Of a stretch of 64,000 bases of DNA, positions 46,657 to 54,929 are shown piece after piece. The notes beneath the pieces were generated by a model. That model was not told the DNA's origin. It did not search any database and worked only from the letters and a program-made list of their open reading frames with translations. This stretch comes from an uncultured Verrucomicrobiota bacterium. Its GTDB lineage: Bacteria; Verrucomicrobiota; Verrucomicrobiia; Limisphaerales; UBA9464. Each line of letters begins with the position of its first letter. The first letter of the stretch is position 1. Position numbers and translations under genes: made by a program. Where the stretch lies: the NCBI GenBank assembly GCA_903907995.1, contig CAIVQH010000057.1, positions 1 to 64,000 on the forward strand, read 5' to 3'.

Positions 46657-47654
46657 TCACGCGAACCGCACTCTGGCTCGGACTGCTTGCACTGGTGCTG
46701 ACCTTTTCCAGTACGGCCCAGCCGGCTGTCGTGACCAACGATGCGCCTACCGTGCTGCTGGTGGTGGGGGCTCCTGGCGAGGCGGAGTTCGCGACCAATT
46801 TCGTCCGTCAGGCGAGCCTGTGGGAGGCTGTCTGCACCCGGGCCGGGGCGAAGCGGATCACAATCGGCCTGGACGAAGGTGCCTCCACCAACGACCTCGA
46901 ACGCCTCCGACAGGCCTTTGAGGCCGAGCCCAAAGACGGCCCTTCCGAACTTTGGCTGGTGCTCATCGGGCACGGCACGTTCGACGGGCAGGAGGCGAAA
47001 TTCAACCTGCGCGGCCCGGATCTCTCCGTCACGAATCTGGCGCTCTGGCTGAAGCCGTTCCACCGGCCCGTGGCAGTAATCAACACCGCCTCGGCCAGTG
47101 CGCCGTTCATCAAGCCGCTGTCCGGCACGAACCGCGTCATCGTCACCGCCACCCGCAGCGGGAACGAACAGAACTTTACCCGCTTTGGCCAGATGCTGGC
47201 CGAGGCGATCACCGATCCGCAGGGGGATCTGGATCAGGACGGTCAGACGTCGCTGCTGGAGGCGTTCCTCAGTGCCGCCGCGCGCGTGGCGGAGTTTTAC
47301 AAGACCGAGGGCCGTCTCGCGACGGAGCATGCGCTCATCGACGACAATGGCGACGGACTGGGCACGCCGGTGGACTGGTTCCGGGGCACGCGCGCCACGA
47401 AGAAGGCCAAGGACGGACTTTCCCTCGATGGCCTGCGGGCAAACCAGTTTCACCTCGTGCGGAGTGTGGAAGAGCAGGCGCTCTCGGCCGCCGACCGGGC
47501 GAAACGCGATGAGCTGGAGCTGGCGGTTGCCCATCTCCGCGAGAATCGTCCGCCGATGCCGGGTGACGATTACTACCGGCAGTTGGAGTCGCTGCTGGTC
47601 GAACTGGGCCGGCTATACGAGCGGACTTCGCCCTTGCCGGCGGCTCAGCGTTGA
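46653..47654 (+). CDS. caspase/C13-like fold protein lacking the catalytic cysteine
   Basis: A 333-residue exported protein with a signal peptide (ITRTALWLGLLALVLTFSSTAQ). The core resembles caspase/legumain-type domains: VLLVVGAPG, LWLVLIGHGTFDGQEAKFNLRG with the catalytic-type His at 107, then VAVINTASASAPFI where an SCxS motif is expected. The cysteine position is Ala/Ser, so peptidase activity is doubtful. NRVIVTATRSGNEQNFTRFG matches the later part of the fold. Two EF-hand-like loops follow (DLDQDGQTSLLEAF and DDNGDG). It is the last gene of the cluster, coupled to the one before, and faces the kinase gene. Confidence 0.72.
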   Translation: MITRTALWLGLLALVLTFSSTAQPAVVTNDAPTVLLVVGAPGEAEFATNFVRQASLWEAVCTRAGAKRITIGLDEGASTNDLERLRQAFEAEPKDGPSELWLVLIGHGTFDGQEAKFNLRGPDLSVTNLALWLKPFHRPVAVINTASASAPFIKPLSGTNRVIVTATRSGNEQNFTRFGQMLAEAITDPQGDLDQDGQTSLLEAFLSAAARVAEFYKTEGRLATEHALIDDNGDGLGTPVDWFRGTRATKKAKDGLSLDGLRANQFHLVRSVEEQALSAADRAKRDELELAVAHLRENRPPMPGDDYYRQLESLLVELGRLYERTSPLPAAQR

Positions 47655-47665
47655 CGCCCGCCGGC

Positions 47666-50119
47666 TCACCAGCCGAAACCCAGCGTTTCCAGCCGTTCCT
47701 TCAGGCGTGGCAAATTCCATTCCTGCACGCTGCCATCGGCCAGGTGGACGTGGACCCAGGCGGCATTCTTTGAGCGGGCGACGCCTTTGATTTCGCCAGC
47801 GGCGGGCAGTTGTACCGGCCCGTTGGTGCCCGTATCCGCCCAGACCCCATGCACATCGAGCCGAAGGCCGTCCGCCGTGTTGGTGGAGAGGGGCAGGGCC
47901 TTGTCCTTCGGCGGCAGGAAGTGAACGACATCGCGCGGACTCGCGAATTCCCAGAGCGTGGCGTGGGTCTGGCTGGCGGAGTACGCGGCCAGTTGCCGAC
48001 CCGTCGGTGACAGATCGACCCGCTCCGCCGGCAGGCTGATGTCGATGAGCTGGCGTTTCGTGGGCAGATCCCACAAGCGCACGTGACCGTCGGCGCCGGT
48101 CGTGGCGAGCAGATGTCCGCTGTCATCCACACTCATGCCGGAAACGCCGCCGAAGCCGGGAGCCAGGGAGTCCAGGTCGCCGGTGGCGGTGTCGATCACC
48201 AGGATTTCCCGGCGGGTGCTGCAGATCAGATGGCGGGCGTCGATCTGCCAGGTGAATGCCAGCGGCAGGTCGCTCAGCGGGTACGTCTCGACCACGCTGC
48301 CGAGCGCGAAATCCACCAGGGCCACGGCCGGCGGCTGGGTGATCAGCGCCGCGATGCGCCGGTCACTGGGCGACCACGCAAACCGGCTGTACGGGCCGGG
48401 CAGCGTGATGGAGCGCTTCTGGCCCATGTCCGACGTGGGTGAAAGCGTCAGCGTGGTTTCCGGCATGTCGGGCAGATGGAAGGTGTAGGCCACCATCTTG
48501 CCCTCGGAATTGTACGCCGCGTGGTTGGGCGCGTTGATGCGTCCCCTCCAGGACCAGGCTCCCGTGCCCGGATCGCAGCGGCGGAACCGGAAGGTGTTGT
48601 CATTGGCGAGGAGGACCAGCCAGTTGCCGTTCGCGGAGAATTCGATGAACCGCTCGACGGGCCAGATCTCCCGGTCGTGGTGGAACAGCTCCACGTGATC
48701 GCGCAGGGACCGGAAGGAAACCGTGCCATCCGGCAGGGCGGTCACGTAGCGGTCACGCTGGAAATCCACGAGCAACGGGGCGGCGGGTCCGGGCGGCTTC
48801 CAGGTCAGCGGACGCAGATCGGCCGCCGCCAGGGCGAACACCGCCTCCTGCCGGAGTTCTGGCAGGGGGTAGATGGCCTGCGCCTTGGCGAGCAGGTCGA
48901 GTGCCGTCGTGCGCCAGCCGGGCTGGGCTTCACCGCGCAGTCGCCTGACCTGCGCGAGCAGTTCTGCCGCCGTCTGCTTCGGCGTGGCGGTCGGGGACGG
49001 GGCGGAGGTGCCAGTCCGTTGGGCGCGAGGCCAGGCGGTCGCGGCAAAAATGACGAGACCCAGGACGGCCAGGGCGGGCAGGACCACGCGCAGGCCCAGC
49101 GCACGGCGGCGGGCCTGCCGGCGCGAGGCCTTCACCGACTTGCCGGCCTGCAGCAGGGCGAGATCGGCGACGAGATCTTCCGCCGAAGCGTAGCGCTGGT
49201 GCGGGTTGGCGGCGCAGGCCTTCACGATGATCGCGTTCAGCTCCAATAGGCCCGAATTCGCTGAGAGATCGAGATCATCGAGCGGCAGGGCGGGGAATTC
49301 CTTCCGGTCGCGGCCGGTGGCGGCCTCGTAAAGCACCTTGCCCAGACTGTAGATGTCGGCGGTCGGCGTGCCGGAACCTTCCGGCGGGATGAAACCTTCC
49401 GTGCCGACGAAAGAACCGGTGTCATCCGCCGCCGTGACCAGCCCGATGTCGGCGAATTTCACCGTGCCGCCGACGAAGATGATGTTCGAGGGCTTGATGT
49501 CGCGGTGGACCAGCCCGGCTTCGTGCAGGTGGGCCAGAGCCAGGGCCAACGAGTGGAAGATTTCCACGCATTGGGTGGCCGGCAGCCGTTTCCCCGCGGC
49601 CAATTCGGCGGCGAGAGTGCGGGGAGAATAGTCCGCCGGGTCAAAGGTGGCGGGCACCGGGGGGTCGGAGGGACGGCCCTTGGCCCTCAGATTCTGGGTC
49701 TTCGCCTTGGGGTTCGACTGCTTGGGCTTCGGTTCGGCGCCTTCCTTGGGCACGGGGTCCGCCAGCTCCATCACGTAGTAGAAGTAGCCGTCGGTGTCGT
49801 TACGGCCCACCTGGAGGATATCCACCAGACCCTCGTGCGAACGGGAGACCGGCTCAAAGCGTTGGATGCCATGGAATTCCCGCTCGAACGGGCGCGGTGA
49901 ATCGAAGTCCGCGCGGAAGACCACTTTCGCGGCGCGCATCGTTCCGAGAACGCTCCGGGCGAGCCAAACTTCGCCGTAACTAACGCGGCCAATGAGCCGC
50001 AACAGTTCGTGATCAGGGATGACGGGGGTGACGTTCAAATGGTGCGACGGCTTCCGGGGAACCCGTTGCGCCGGAGAGACAACACATTCGCCGCCCCGAT
50101 TTGAATGCGGAAGTTGCAC
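47666..50119 (-). CDS. membrane Ser/Thr protein kinase with C-terminal WD-like propeller
   Basis: An 817-residue protein read from GTG 50119; homology begins near PVIPDHELLRLIG (33-44). The kinase domain has a glycine loop IGRVSYGEVWLA (43-54), K65 (AAKVV), a Lys/Pro-rich insert (123-160), the catalytic loop HRDIKPSN (205-212) and ADIG at 223-226 in place of DFG. D224 can still bind metal. A membrane helix at about 342-363 separates it from an extracytoplasmic WD40-like propeller (about 420-817, e.g. LLATTGADGHVRLWDL). It lies 21 bases after the ECF sigma gene. Kinase control of that sigma factor is inferred. Confidence 0.88.
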   Translation of the reverse strand: MQLPHSNRGGECVVSPAQRVPRKPSHHLNVTPVIPDHELLRLIGRVSYGEVWLARSVLGTMRAAKVVFRADFDSPRPFEREFHGIQRFEPVSRSHEGLVDILQVGRNDTDGYFYYVMELADPVPKEGAEPKPKQSNPKAKTQNLRAKGRPSDPPVPATFDPADYSPRTLAAELAAGKRLPATQCVEIFHSLALALAHLHEAGLVHRDIKPSNIIFVGGTVKFADIGLVTAADDTGSFVGTEGFIPPEGSGTPTADIYSLGKVLYEAATGRDRKEFPALPLDDLDLSANSGLLELNAIIVKACAANPHQRYASAEDLVADLALLQAGKSVKASRRQARRRALGLRVVLPALAVLGLVIFAATAWPRAQRTGTSAPSPTATPKQTAAELLAQVRRLRGEAQPGWRTTALDLLAKAQAIYPLPELRQEAVFALAAADLRPLTWKPPGPAAPLLVDFQRDRYVTALPDGTVSFRSLRDHVELFHHDREIWPVERFIEFSANGNWLVLLANDNTFRFRRCDPGTGAWSWRGRINAPNHAAYNSEGKMVAYTFHLPDMPETTLTLSPTSDMGQKRSITLPGPYSRFAWSPSDRRIAALITQPPAVALVDFALGSVVETYPLSDLPLAFTWQIDARHLICSTRREILVIDTATGDLDSLAPGFGGVSGMSVDDSGHLLATTGADGHVRLWDLPTKRQLIDISLPAERVDLSPTGRQLAAYSASQTHATLWEFASPRDVVHFLPPKDKALPLSTNTADGLRLDVHGVWADTGTNGPVQLPAAGEIKGVARSKNAAWVHVHLADGSVQEWNLPRLKERLETLGFGW

Positions 50120-50140
50120 CTTATTCCGCTTGCTTCCGGG

Positions 50141-50776
50141 CTAGGCCAGCCGCTCCTCGATCTGGGCCAGTTCCCGGCGCAGCAGGCTGCCGATCCGATG
50201 ACGGGCCAGATACACCTGCATGCGGCTGACTCCAAGGGCCTCGGCCACCTTCGCGACGGGCCAGCCGCGCAGCACATAGAGGTCGAACATCTGGAACTGT
50301 TCCGGCTTCACCCGCCGTTTCACGCGCTCGATCGCGGCCCCGTGGAGGTGGGATTTCCATTCGGCCTCCCAGATCGCGTCGAGTTCGCGGCTCTGGGCGT
50401 CGGGCAGCTCGGCAACTTCCTCGGCCACACCGGGATCATCGAGGCTGGCCCGGCGGGCTTCGCCGGTGCGGTAGCGTCGGCGCAGGGCGTCGGCGATGCG
50501 GCGCTTGGTGATCTGCAGCAGCCAGCCCTTGAAGGTTCCCTGGGCGCGGTCGTACCGGAATCCGGGCATCTGCTTGGCGACGGAAATGATCGTCTCCTGC
50601 ACCACATCCTGCGCCGCCGCATCGTCCAGGCCGGCTTTGAGCGCGGTGTCGAAGATCAGCCGCCAGTACGTCTCAAAAAATTCGCGCCAGCTGTCCTGGG
50701 CCTCCCACGATTTCAGTCGGGAGAGCAGGCTTTGGCGGGTGGGCAAAAAAACATCCGGCGAACCATCACTGCGCAT
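50141..50776 (-). CDS. ECF RNA polymerase sigma factor paired with the kinase
   Basis: A 211-residue sigma factor from the ATG at 50776; a TTG 13 codons upstream is an alternative. Region 2 is WREFFETYWRLIFDTALKAGLDDAAAQDVVQETIISVAKQM (about 31-72), with GTFKGWLLQITKRRIADALRRR. Region 4 is VKPEQFQMFDLYVLRGWPVAKVAEALGVSRMQVYLARHRI. No anti-sigma gene is adjacent. The downstream membrane kinase on the same strand is the likely regulator, as for STK-linked ECF groups of Planctomycetes and Verrucomicrobia. Confidence 0.9.
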   Translation of the reverse strand: MRSDGSPDVFLPTRQSLLSRLKSWEAQDSWREFFETYWRLIFDTALKAGLDDAAAQDVVQETIISVAKQMPGFRYDRAQGTFKGWLLQITKRRIADALRRRYRTGEARRASLDDPGVAEEVAELPDAQSRELDAIWEAEWKSHLHGAAIERVKRRVKPEQFQMFDLYVLRGWPVAKVAEALGVSRMQVYLARHRIGSLLRRELAQIEERLA

Positions 50777-50837
50777 CTCGGGGTGGATTCGTCCCGGCTG
50801 GGAGGCTTTTTTCAACGAAGTTGCATGTTGTTGCTGA

Positions 50838-50932
50838 AGGAGCAGGGGAGAAAGGGAGAAAGGGAGCAGGGGTGATGAAGTACTCGCTCCCTGCTCCCTC
50901 GCACCCCTGCCCCTTTCTCCCCCGCCTCCTCC
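50838..50932. repeat. octamer-word inverted repeat before the ABC transporter
   Basis: The left arm is octamers GGAGCAGG, GGAGAAAG, GGAGAAAG, GGAGCAGG (50839-50870). The right arm 50884-50932 is the pyrimidine counterpart (CTCCCTGCTCCC, CACCCCTGCCCCTTTCTCCC). It sits between the sigma gene and the ABC ATPase gene, which point away from each other. Confidence 0.75.
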
Positions 50933-51005
50933 TCATGGGCGTTGGATTTCCCGGGCCAACTTCCACTCGCTTCCTTTCTCCGCGCAGGGATAGCGTTGCC
51001 GCCGA

Positions 51006-51953
51006 ATGAGCGACCTGCTCCTGGACGCCCAACAGCTGGTCAAGCGGTTCGGGCCGCGCACGGCGGTGGATGGCGTGTCTTTCACGCTGCGACGGGGCGA
51101 GGCCGTCGGCCTGTTGGGGCCGAACGGTGCCGGCAAAACCACGACCATCTCCATGCTGTCCGGCCTGTTGTTGCCTGATGGCGGTGAGGTCCGGCTGGGC
51201 GGTCAGCCCATTACCGGCGATACCGATCCGCGCAAGCGCCTGCTCGGTTTGGTGCCGCAGGAGCTGGCGCTCTACGAGGAGCTGACGGCCCGGGACAACC
51301 TTGAATTCTTCGGGGCGCTCTACGATCTCGCCGGGGCGGCGCTGGCCACGGCGGCGGAGTCGGCCCTGAAGTTCGTCGGCCTGGCGGAACGCCGGGGCGA
51401 CAAGGTGAAGACCTTTTCCGGTGGCATGAAGCGGCGGCTGAACCTGGCGGTCGCGCTTCTGCACGATCCCCAACTGCTGCTGCTCGACGAGCCGACCGTC
51501 GGGGTGGACCCGCAGAGCCGCAACGCCATCTTCGACAATGTCGAGGAACTGCGCCGGCGCGGTAAGACGATCCTCTACACGACGCACTACATGGAAGAGG
51601 TGGAGCGCCTTTGCGATCGGGTCATCATCATGGATCACGGACGGATCGTCGCGGATGACACACTCAGCGGGCTGAAGCAGCGCCGCACCAGCGCGGACCG
51701 TGTTTTCTGCGAGCTCGTGGAAGTCCGCGACGGCAGTTGGCTGGCCGGGTTGGAGGGAATCGCCGGGATCTCGCGGGCCGAACTCGCCGGCACGCGGTTG
51801 ACGCTCCATGTCACCGACCTGCATGGCGGCCTGGGCCGGGCGCTGGAACACCTGCGCCGCGTGGACGTCGTGGTCGCCTCCGTCGAGTCCCAAAGCCCCA
51901 GCCTCGAAGACATCTTTCTGGAACTTACCGGCCGCTCGCTCCGCGATGGTTGA
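51006..51953 (+). CDS. ABC transporter ATP-binding protein
   Basis: A 315-residue ATPase subunit of an ABC-2 exporter. Walker [10 protein letters not shown] (38-46), Q-loop [21 protein letters not shown], signature FSGGMKRR (137-144), Walker B LLLLDEP (157-163) and switch His in [12 protein letters not shown] are intact. The C-terminal 80 residues are the regulatory extension found in drug or linearmycin-type exporters. The permease is encoded 152 bases downstream, with a word repeat between them. Confidence 0.93.
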   Translation: MSDLLLDAQQLVKRFGPRTAVDGVSFTLRRGEAVGLLGPNGAGKTTTISMLSGLLLPDGGEVRLGGQPITGDTDPRKRLLGLVPQELALYEELTARDNLEFFGALYDLAGAALATAAESALKFVGLAERRGDKVKTFSGGMKRRLNLAVALLHDPQLLLLDEPTVGVDPQSRNAIFDNVEELRRRGKTILYTTHYMEEVERLCDRVIIMDHGRIVADDTLSGLKQRRTSADRVFCELVEVRDGSWLAGLEGIAGISRAELAGTRLTLHVTDLHGGLGRALEHLRRVDVVVASVESQSPSLEDIFLELTGRSLRDG

Positions 51954-51956
51954 ACG

Positions 51957-52100
51957 GGTTGGGAGATAGGAGATGGGAGCTGGCAGCTAGGTGATATGGA
52001 TGAACACAAACAAAACCGCTTCATCGGGAAGTTCGCGCGCCAAAACTCCACGACGACCGGTGGGCAAACCCAACTTCCATCTCCCAACTCCGATCTCCTT
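51957..52100. repeat. heptamer-word inverted repeat inside the ABC operon
   Basis: The left arm 51957-51979 (GTTGGGAGATAGGAGATGGG) and right arm 52072-52100 (complementary GGAGATC, GGAGTTG, GGAGATG words) enclose about 92 bases with no gene. The unit is a GGAGNTN heptamer. The whole lies between two genes that must work together. Confidence 0.75.
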
Positions 52101-52105
52101 TTAAA

Positions 52106-53431
52106 ATGCGCCAACTGCTCGCCCTCATCCGGCTCGACCTCAAGCTGTTCCTCTGCGACCGCCGGGCGCTGATCATGCTGTTCATCGTGCCCATCGGCCT
52201 GGCGTCGTTCATGGGCTCGGTGTTCAGCAACTCGGGCGGCAAGTCTTCCGTGGGGGGCGGCATGGGCATCCTGCTCGTGGATCAGGACGTCTCCGCCGTA
52301 TCCCGGGGCGTGGTGGACGCGTTTGCGAACGACCCGACGTTCCGCGTGACGGTCACCAACGAGGCCGCCGCGCGCGACATGGTCCTGAATGGCAAACGTC
52401 CGCTCGCCGTGGTGCTGCCGGCCGGCTTCGGGGCCGACGCGTTGCCCGGCCTGTTCGACACGAATCGCAAGCCGGTCATCACGCTGCTTCACGACCCGTC
52501 GCGGAGCATGGAACGCTCCATGGTCGAGGGGATGCTGGTGCCGAAGGTGATCCAGGCCGTCGCCCAAAACGGCCTGAGTGCCGATCTGGGACGGGATTTC
52601 ATCCGGCGCGGACTGACGAACCTGGACCGGGCCACCCAGGTCGGCGCCCGTGACCAGCAACTCTACCGCAGCATGATGGAGCGGGCGGACGAGTTTCTCG
52701 CGACGCGGACGAACCGGTCGCTTTTCGGCTCGGCCAAAGGGCCAACCACCGGCTCTCCGGCAAAGGAGTTCAACCTGCCGCTGCCGTTCGTCACCAAGGC
52801 CGAGGCGCTGGTTAAGAACACGAAGTCGGAATACAACGGCTACGCGCACGCCTTTGCCGGGATGAGTCTGCAGTTTGTGCTCATGTCGTTGTTGGAGAGC
52901 TCGGTAGGACTCCTGCGTGAGCGTGAATCGGGGATGTTCCGCCGGCTACGGGCGGCCCCGCTGTCGCGCGGCACACTGCTATTGGCGAAGGGATTGAGCT
53001 ACGCCATCATCGGGCTGCTGTCGCTGGGCGGCTGCTTTGCGTTTGCCATGGTGGTGTTTGGCGTGCGGATCAACGGCAGCTGGCCAGGTTTCATACTCTG
53101 CCTCGTGCTGACGTCGCTGATGTCGGCCGCCCTCGGCCTGGCCCTGGCGGCACTGGGGCGCACGCCGGCCGGCACGCGCGGCATCGGCATCGCCGTGGTG
53201 CTGCTGCTCCTGATGGTCGGCGGGGCGTGGGTGCCCACCTTCATCCTCCCGCGCTGGCTGCAATCGGCGGCGCTGGTGACCCCCACGCGCTGGGCGCTGG
53301 ACAGTCTCGACGCGATGACCTGGCGTGGGCTTGGGTTTGATGCGGCGCTGGCCCCAGCGGGGGTCATGCTCGGCTTCATCGCGCTGTTCGCGACGATCAC
53401 GTGGCTGCGCTTCCGCTGGACGGCGGAATGA
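52106..53431 (+). CDS. ABC-2 type transporter permease
   Basis: A 441-residue permease. Helix 1 (ALIMLFIVPIGLASFMGSVF) is followed by a large extracytoplasmic domain (about 45-245; GMGILLVDQDVSAVSRGVVDAF...). Five to six C-terminal helices start with GMSLQFVLMSLLESSVGLLRERESGMFRRLRAAPLSRGTLLLAKG, the ABC-2 signature. It pairs with the upstream ATPase. The exported substrate could be a lipid, antibiotic or polymer. There is no clear ribosome site; the right arm of the word repeat ends five bases before the start codon. Confidence 0.92.
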   Translation: MRQLLALIRLDLKLFLCDRRALIMLFIVPIGLASFMGSVFSNSGGKSSVGGGMGILLVDQDVSAVSRGVVDAFANDPTFRVTVTNEAAARDMVLNGKRPLAVVLPAGFGADALPGLFDTNRKPVITLLHDPSRSMERSMVEGMLVPKVIQAVAQNGLSADLGRDFIRRGLTNLDRATQVGARDQQLYRSMMERADEFLATRTNRSLFGSAKGPTTGSPAKEFNLPLPFVTKAEALVKNTKSEYNGYAHAFAGMSLQFVLMSLLESSVGLLRERESGMFRRLRAAPLSRGTLLLAKGLSYAIIGLLSLGGCFAFAMVVFGVRINGSWPGFILCLVLTSLMSAALGLALAALGRTPAGTRGIGIAVVLLLLMVGGAWVPTFILPRWLQSAALVTPTRWALDSLDAMTWRGLGFDAALAPAGVMLGFIALFATITWLRFRWTAE

Positions 53432-53434
53432 AGT

Positions 53435-54157
53435 TCAGCCGAGAGCCCGCAGTTCGGAGCGCAGCTCGCTGGTGAGGCTCAAGCCTGATTCCAGTGTGAC
53501 GACGCCGGGTAACAGGGGCAGGGCTCGCATCGCCCGGGTGAAGTCGAGATCAGGGCAGAGCGCCGCCAGCTCGTCATAGCTCACCCGCCCCGTCCGTTCG
53601 GCGAGCACGGCCAAAATCTGGGCGAGCCCGGCTGTGTCCGCCATGCGCAACCGGGCACTTTCGCGGAGCAAACCCCAGCCACCGAACAGCAACCGCGGCC
53701 CGGTGAAAAGGATGTCGGTGATCATCCGCGAGGACGCCTGCGGAAAGAGCAGCAGCATGAACGGGGAACCACCATGAATCCCGGCGGCTCCGGCAATTCC
53801 CCGCGCCTGGGCATAGGTCGCGAGCTGGCCTTGGAACGGGGAGCTGGCGTCGGATTCGGCGGGCTCGGCGAAGTGGAACGGCTCGGTCCGCAGGTAACCG
53901 ATCACCAGGACCAGGAGGAACCCGCCGGCCAGCCAGAGCCGCGTGAAATGGCGGAGTTTGAAGTGGCCGCCGGTGAAAATGGACACCACCGCATCCACGG
54001 TCTCCTGCGCCAGATAGACCACGGCGTAGGCGAACCAGAACGTGAGGAAGAGCACCAGCAGTCCGCCGAGGATGGCGAGCGGACTGATGACCACGCAGAC
54101 ATTGGCATCACGCCGGAAGCGTCGTTGCAGCCATTGGTCGATGGCAGAAGCAACCAT
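53435..54157 (-). CDS. hypothetical membrane protein
   Basis: A 240-residue protein with two N-terminal helices (VVISPLAILGGLLVLFLTFWFAYAVVYLAQ and LWLAGGFLLVLVIGYL), a further hydrophobic patch (SPFMLLLFPQASSRMITDIL) and a C-terminal helical, winged-helix-like part (AGLAQILAVLAERTGRVSYDELAALCPDLD). I do not recognise it. It converges on the permease with only three bases between stops. Confidence 0.65.
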   Translation of the reverse strand: MVASAIDQWLQRRFRRDANVCVVISPLAILGGLLVLFLTFWFAYAVVYLAQETVDAVVSIFTGGHFKLRHFTRLWLAGGFLLVLVIGYLRTEPFHFAEPAESDASSPFQGQLATYAQARGIAGAAGIHGGSPFMLLLFPQASSRMITDILFTGPRLLFGGWGLLRESARLRMADTAGLAQILAVLAERTGRVSYDELAALCPDLDFTRAMRALPLLPGVVTLESGLSLTSELRSELRALG

Positions 54158-54208
54158 GCGCGGAGATTTCCGAGGGATGGACGGGGCGTCGAGGCCGAAA
54201 CGAACGGA

Positions 54209-54421
54209 CTACTTCGCCATGAACCAGTGGATGTAGCCGCAATGATCGCAGACGAGGACGCTGACCTGGCGATCGGCCCACTCCGGGTTCATGGTCGTGC
54301 TGAGGGAGATGTCCACATGCGAACGCCGCTTGTGGAAGGACTCGCACTGGCACATGAGGCATTTCAGCCGGTGGCCATCGACTTCCGCGTGGGTGGGTTC
54401 CGTTTTCAGCGCTATCGTCAT
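54209..54421 (-). CDS. small zinc-ribbon-like protein
   Basis: A 70-residue protein from the ATG at 54421. It has two Cys pairs, CLMCQC near residue 21 and CDHCGYIHWF near the end, separated by about 37 residues (SFHKRRSHVDISLSTTMNPEWADRQVSVLV). This is the layout of a zinc ribbon, possibly nucleic-acid binding. The function is not known. It lies 51 bases upstream of the hypothetical membrane-protein gene on the same strand. Confidence 0.65.
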   Translation of the reverse strand: MTIALKTEPTHAEVDGHRLKCLMCQCESFHKRRSHVDISLSTTMNPEWADRQVSVLVCDHCGYIHWFMAK

Positions 54422-54929
54422 GACGGCAGGGGGTTGTGGCCGAGGGTACAGCGATCTGGGCACACTTCCTCCGCAGAGAAGGGGGCTCGCCGTATCCGGG
54501 CTGAGTTCATGGGGACGGGGAAGTGATACACGGTCCGGGCGGGATGGGAAGCGCGGAGAATGGTTATCCGGCAGGGTCGTCGCATTTCCGCGCGAGAGTT
54601 CGTTCCCATCCTGCTCTTGATCATGAGCAGGAGCAGGAGCAGGACCGAGATGGGCGATTAGGATTATGATTAAGATTACGATTAGGACAGAGTCCGGTAG
54701 CCGCAGGCTTGACTTCGGCCCCGGAAACCCAGACCACTACCGCCCGTAATGAACCGCGCGTTGTTCGCCCTATCTGCAGCAGCTCTGGCCGCCCTGGCCC
54801 GAGCCGCCGCCGCCGCGCCGGTTGGCCGTCTCCCTCGCCTCTAAACTGAACTGAGTGCGAACGCAGACGGCCCGTGGGAATCCGCTTCCCGCGCGCCCTC
54901 CCGTTCGCTTTCCTCCCCCGAACCATCAC
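54422..54929. other. intergenic region with word repeat and possible mini-ORF
   Basis: The 508-base gap holds the hexamer repeat at 54611-54690. It also has a 31-codon frame at 54749-54844 whose product (MNRALFALSAAALAALARAA...) resembles a bare signal peptide. The mini-ORF has no ribosome site or conserved partner, so I do not call it a gene. Nothing else is apparent. Confidence 0.5.
54611..54690. repeat. hexamer-word repeat related to the one after fabD
   Basis: A near-perfect hairpin CCTGCTCTTGATCATGAGCAGG-like (54610-54631) runs into three GAGCAG copies (54625-54642). Five GATTAN hexamers follow (54656-54685: GATTAG, GATTAT, GATTAA, GATTAC, GATTAG). It uses the same word set as 27728-27813 and 24536-24623. 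Confidence 0.75.

Noticed and set aside
54749-54844. 31-codon signal-peptide-like gene
   Set aside because: It has no ribosome site and no mature part; an Ala/Leu-rich run is expected by chance in GCC-rich DNA.
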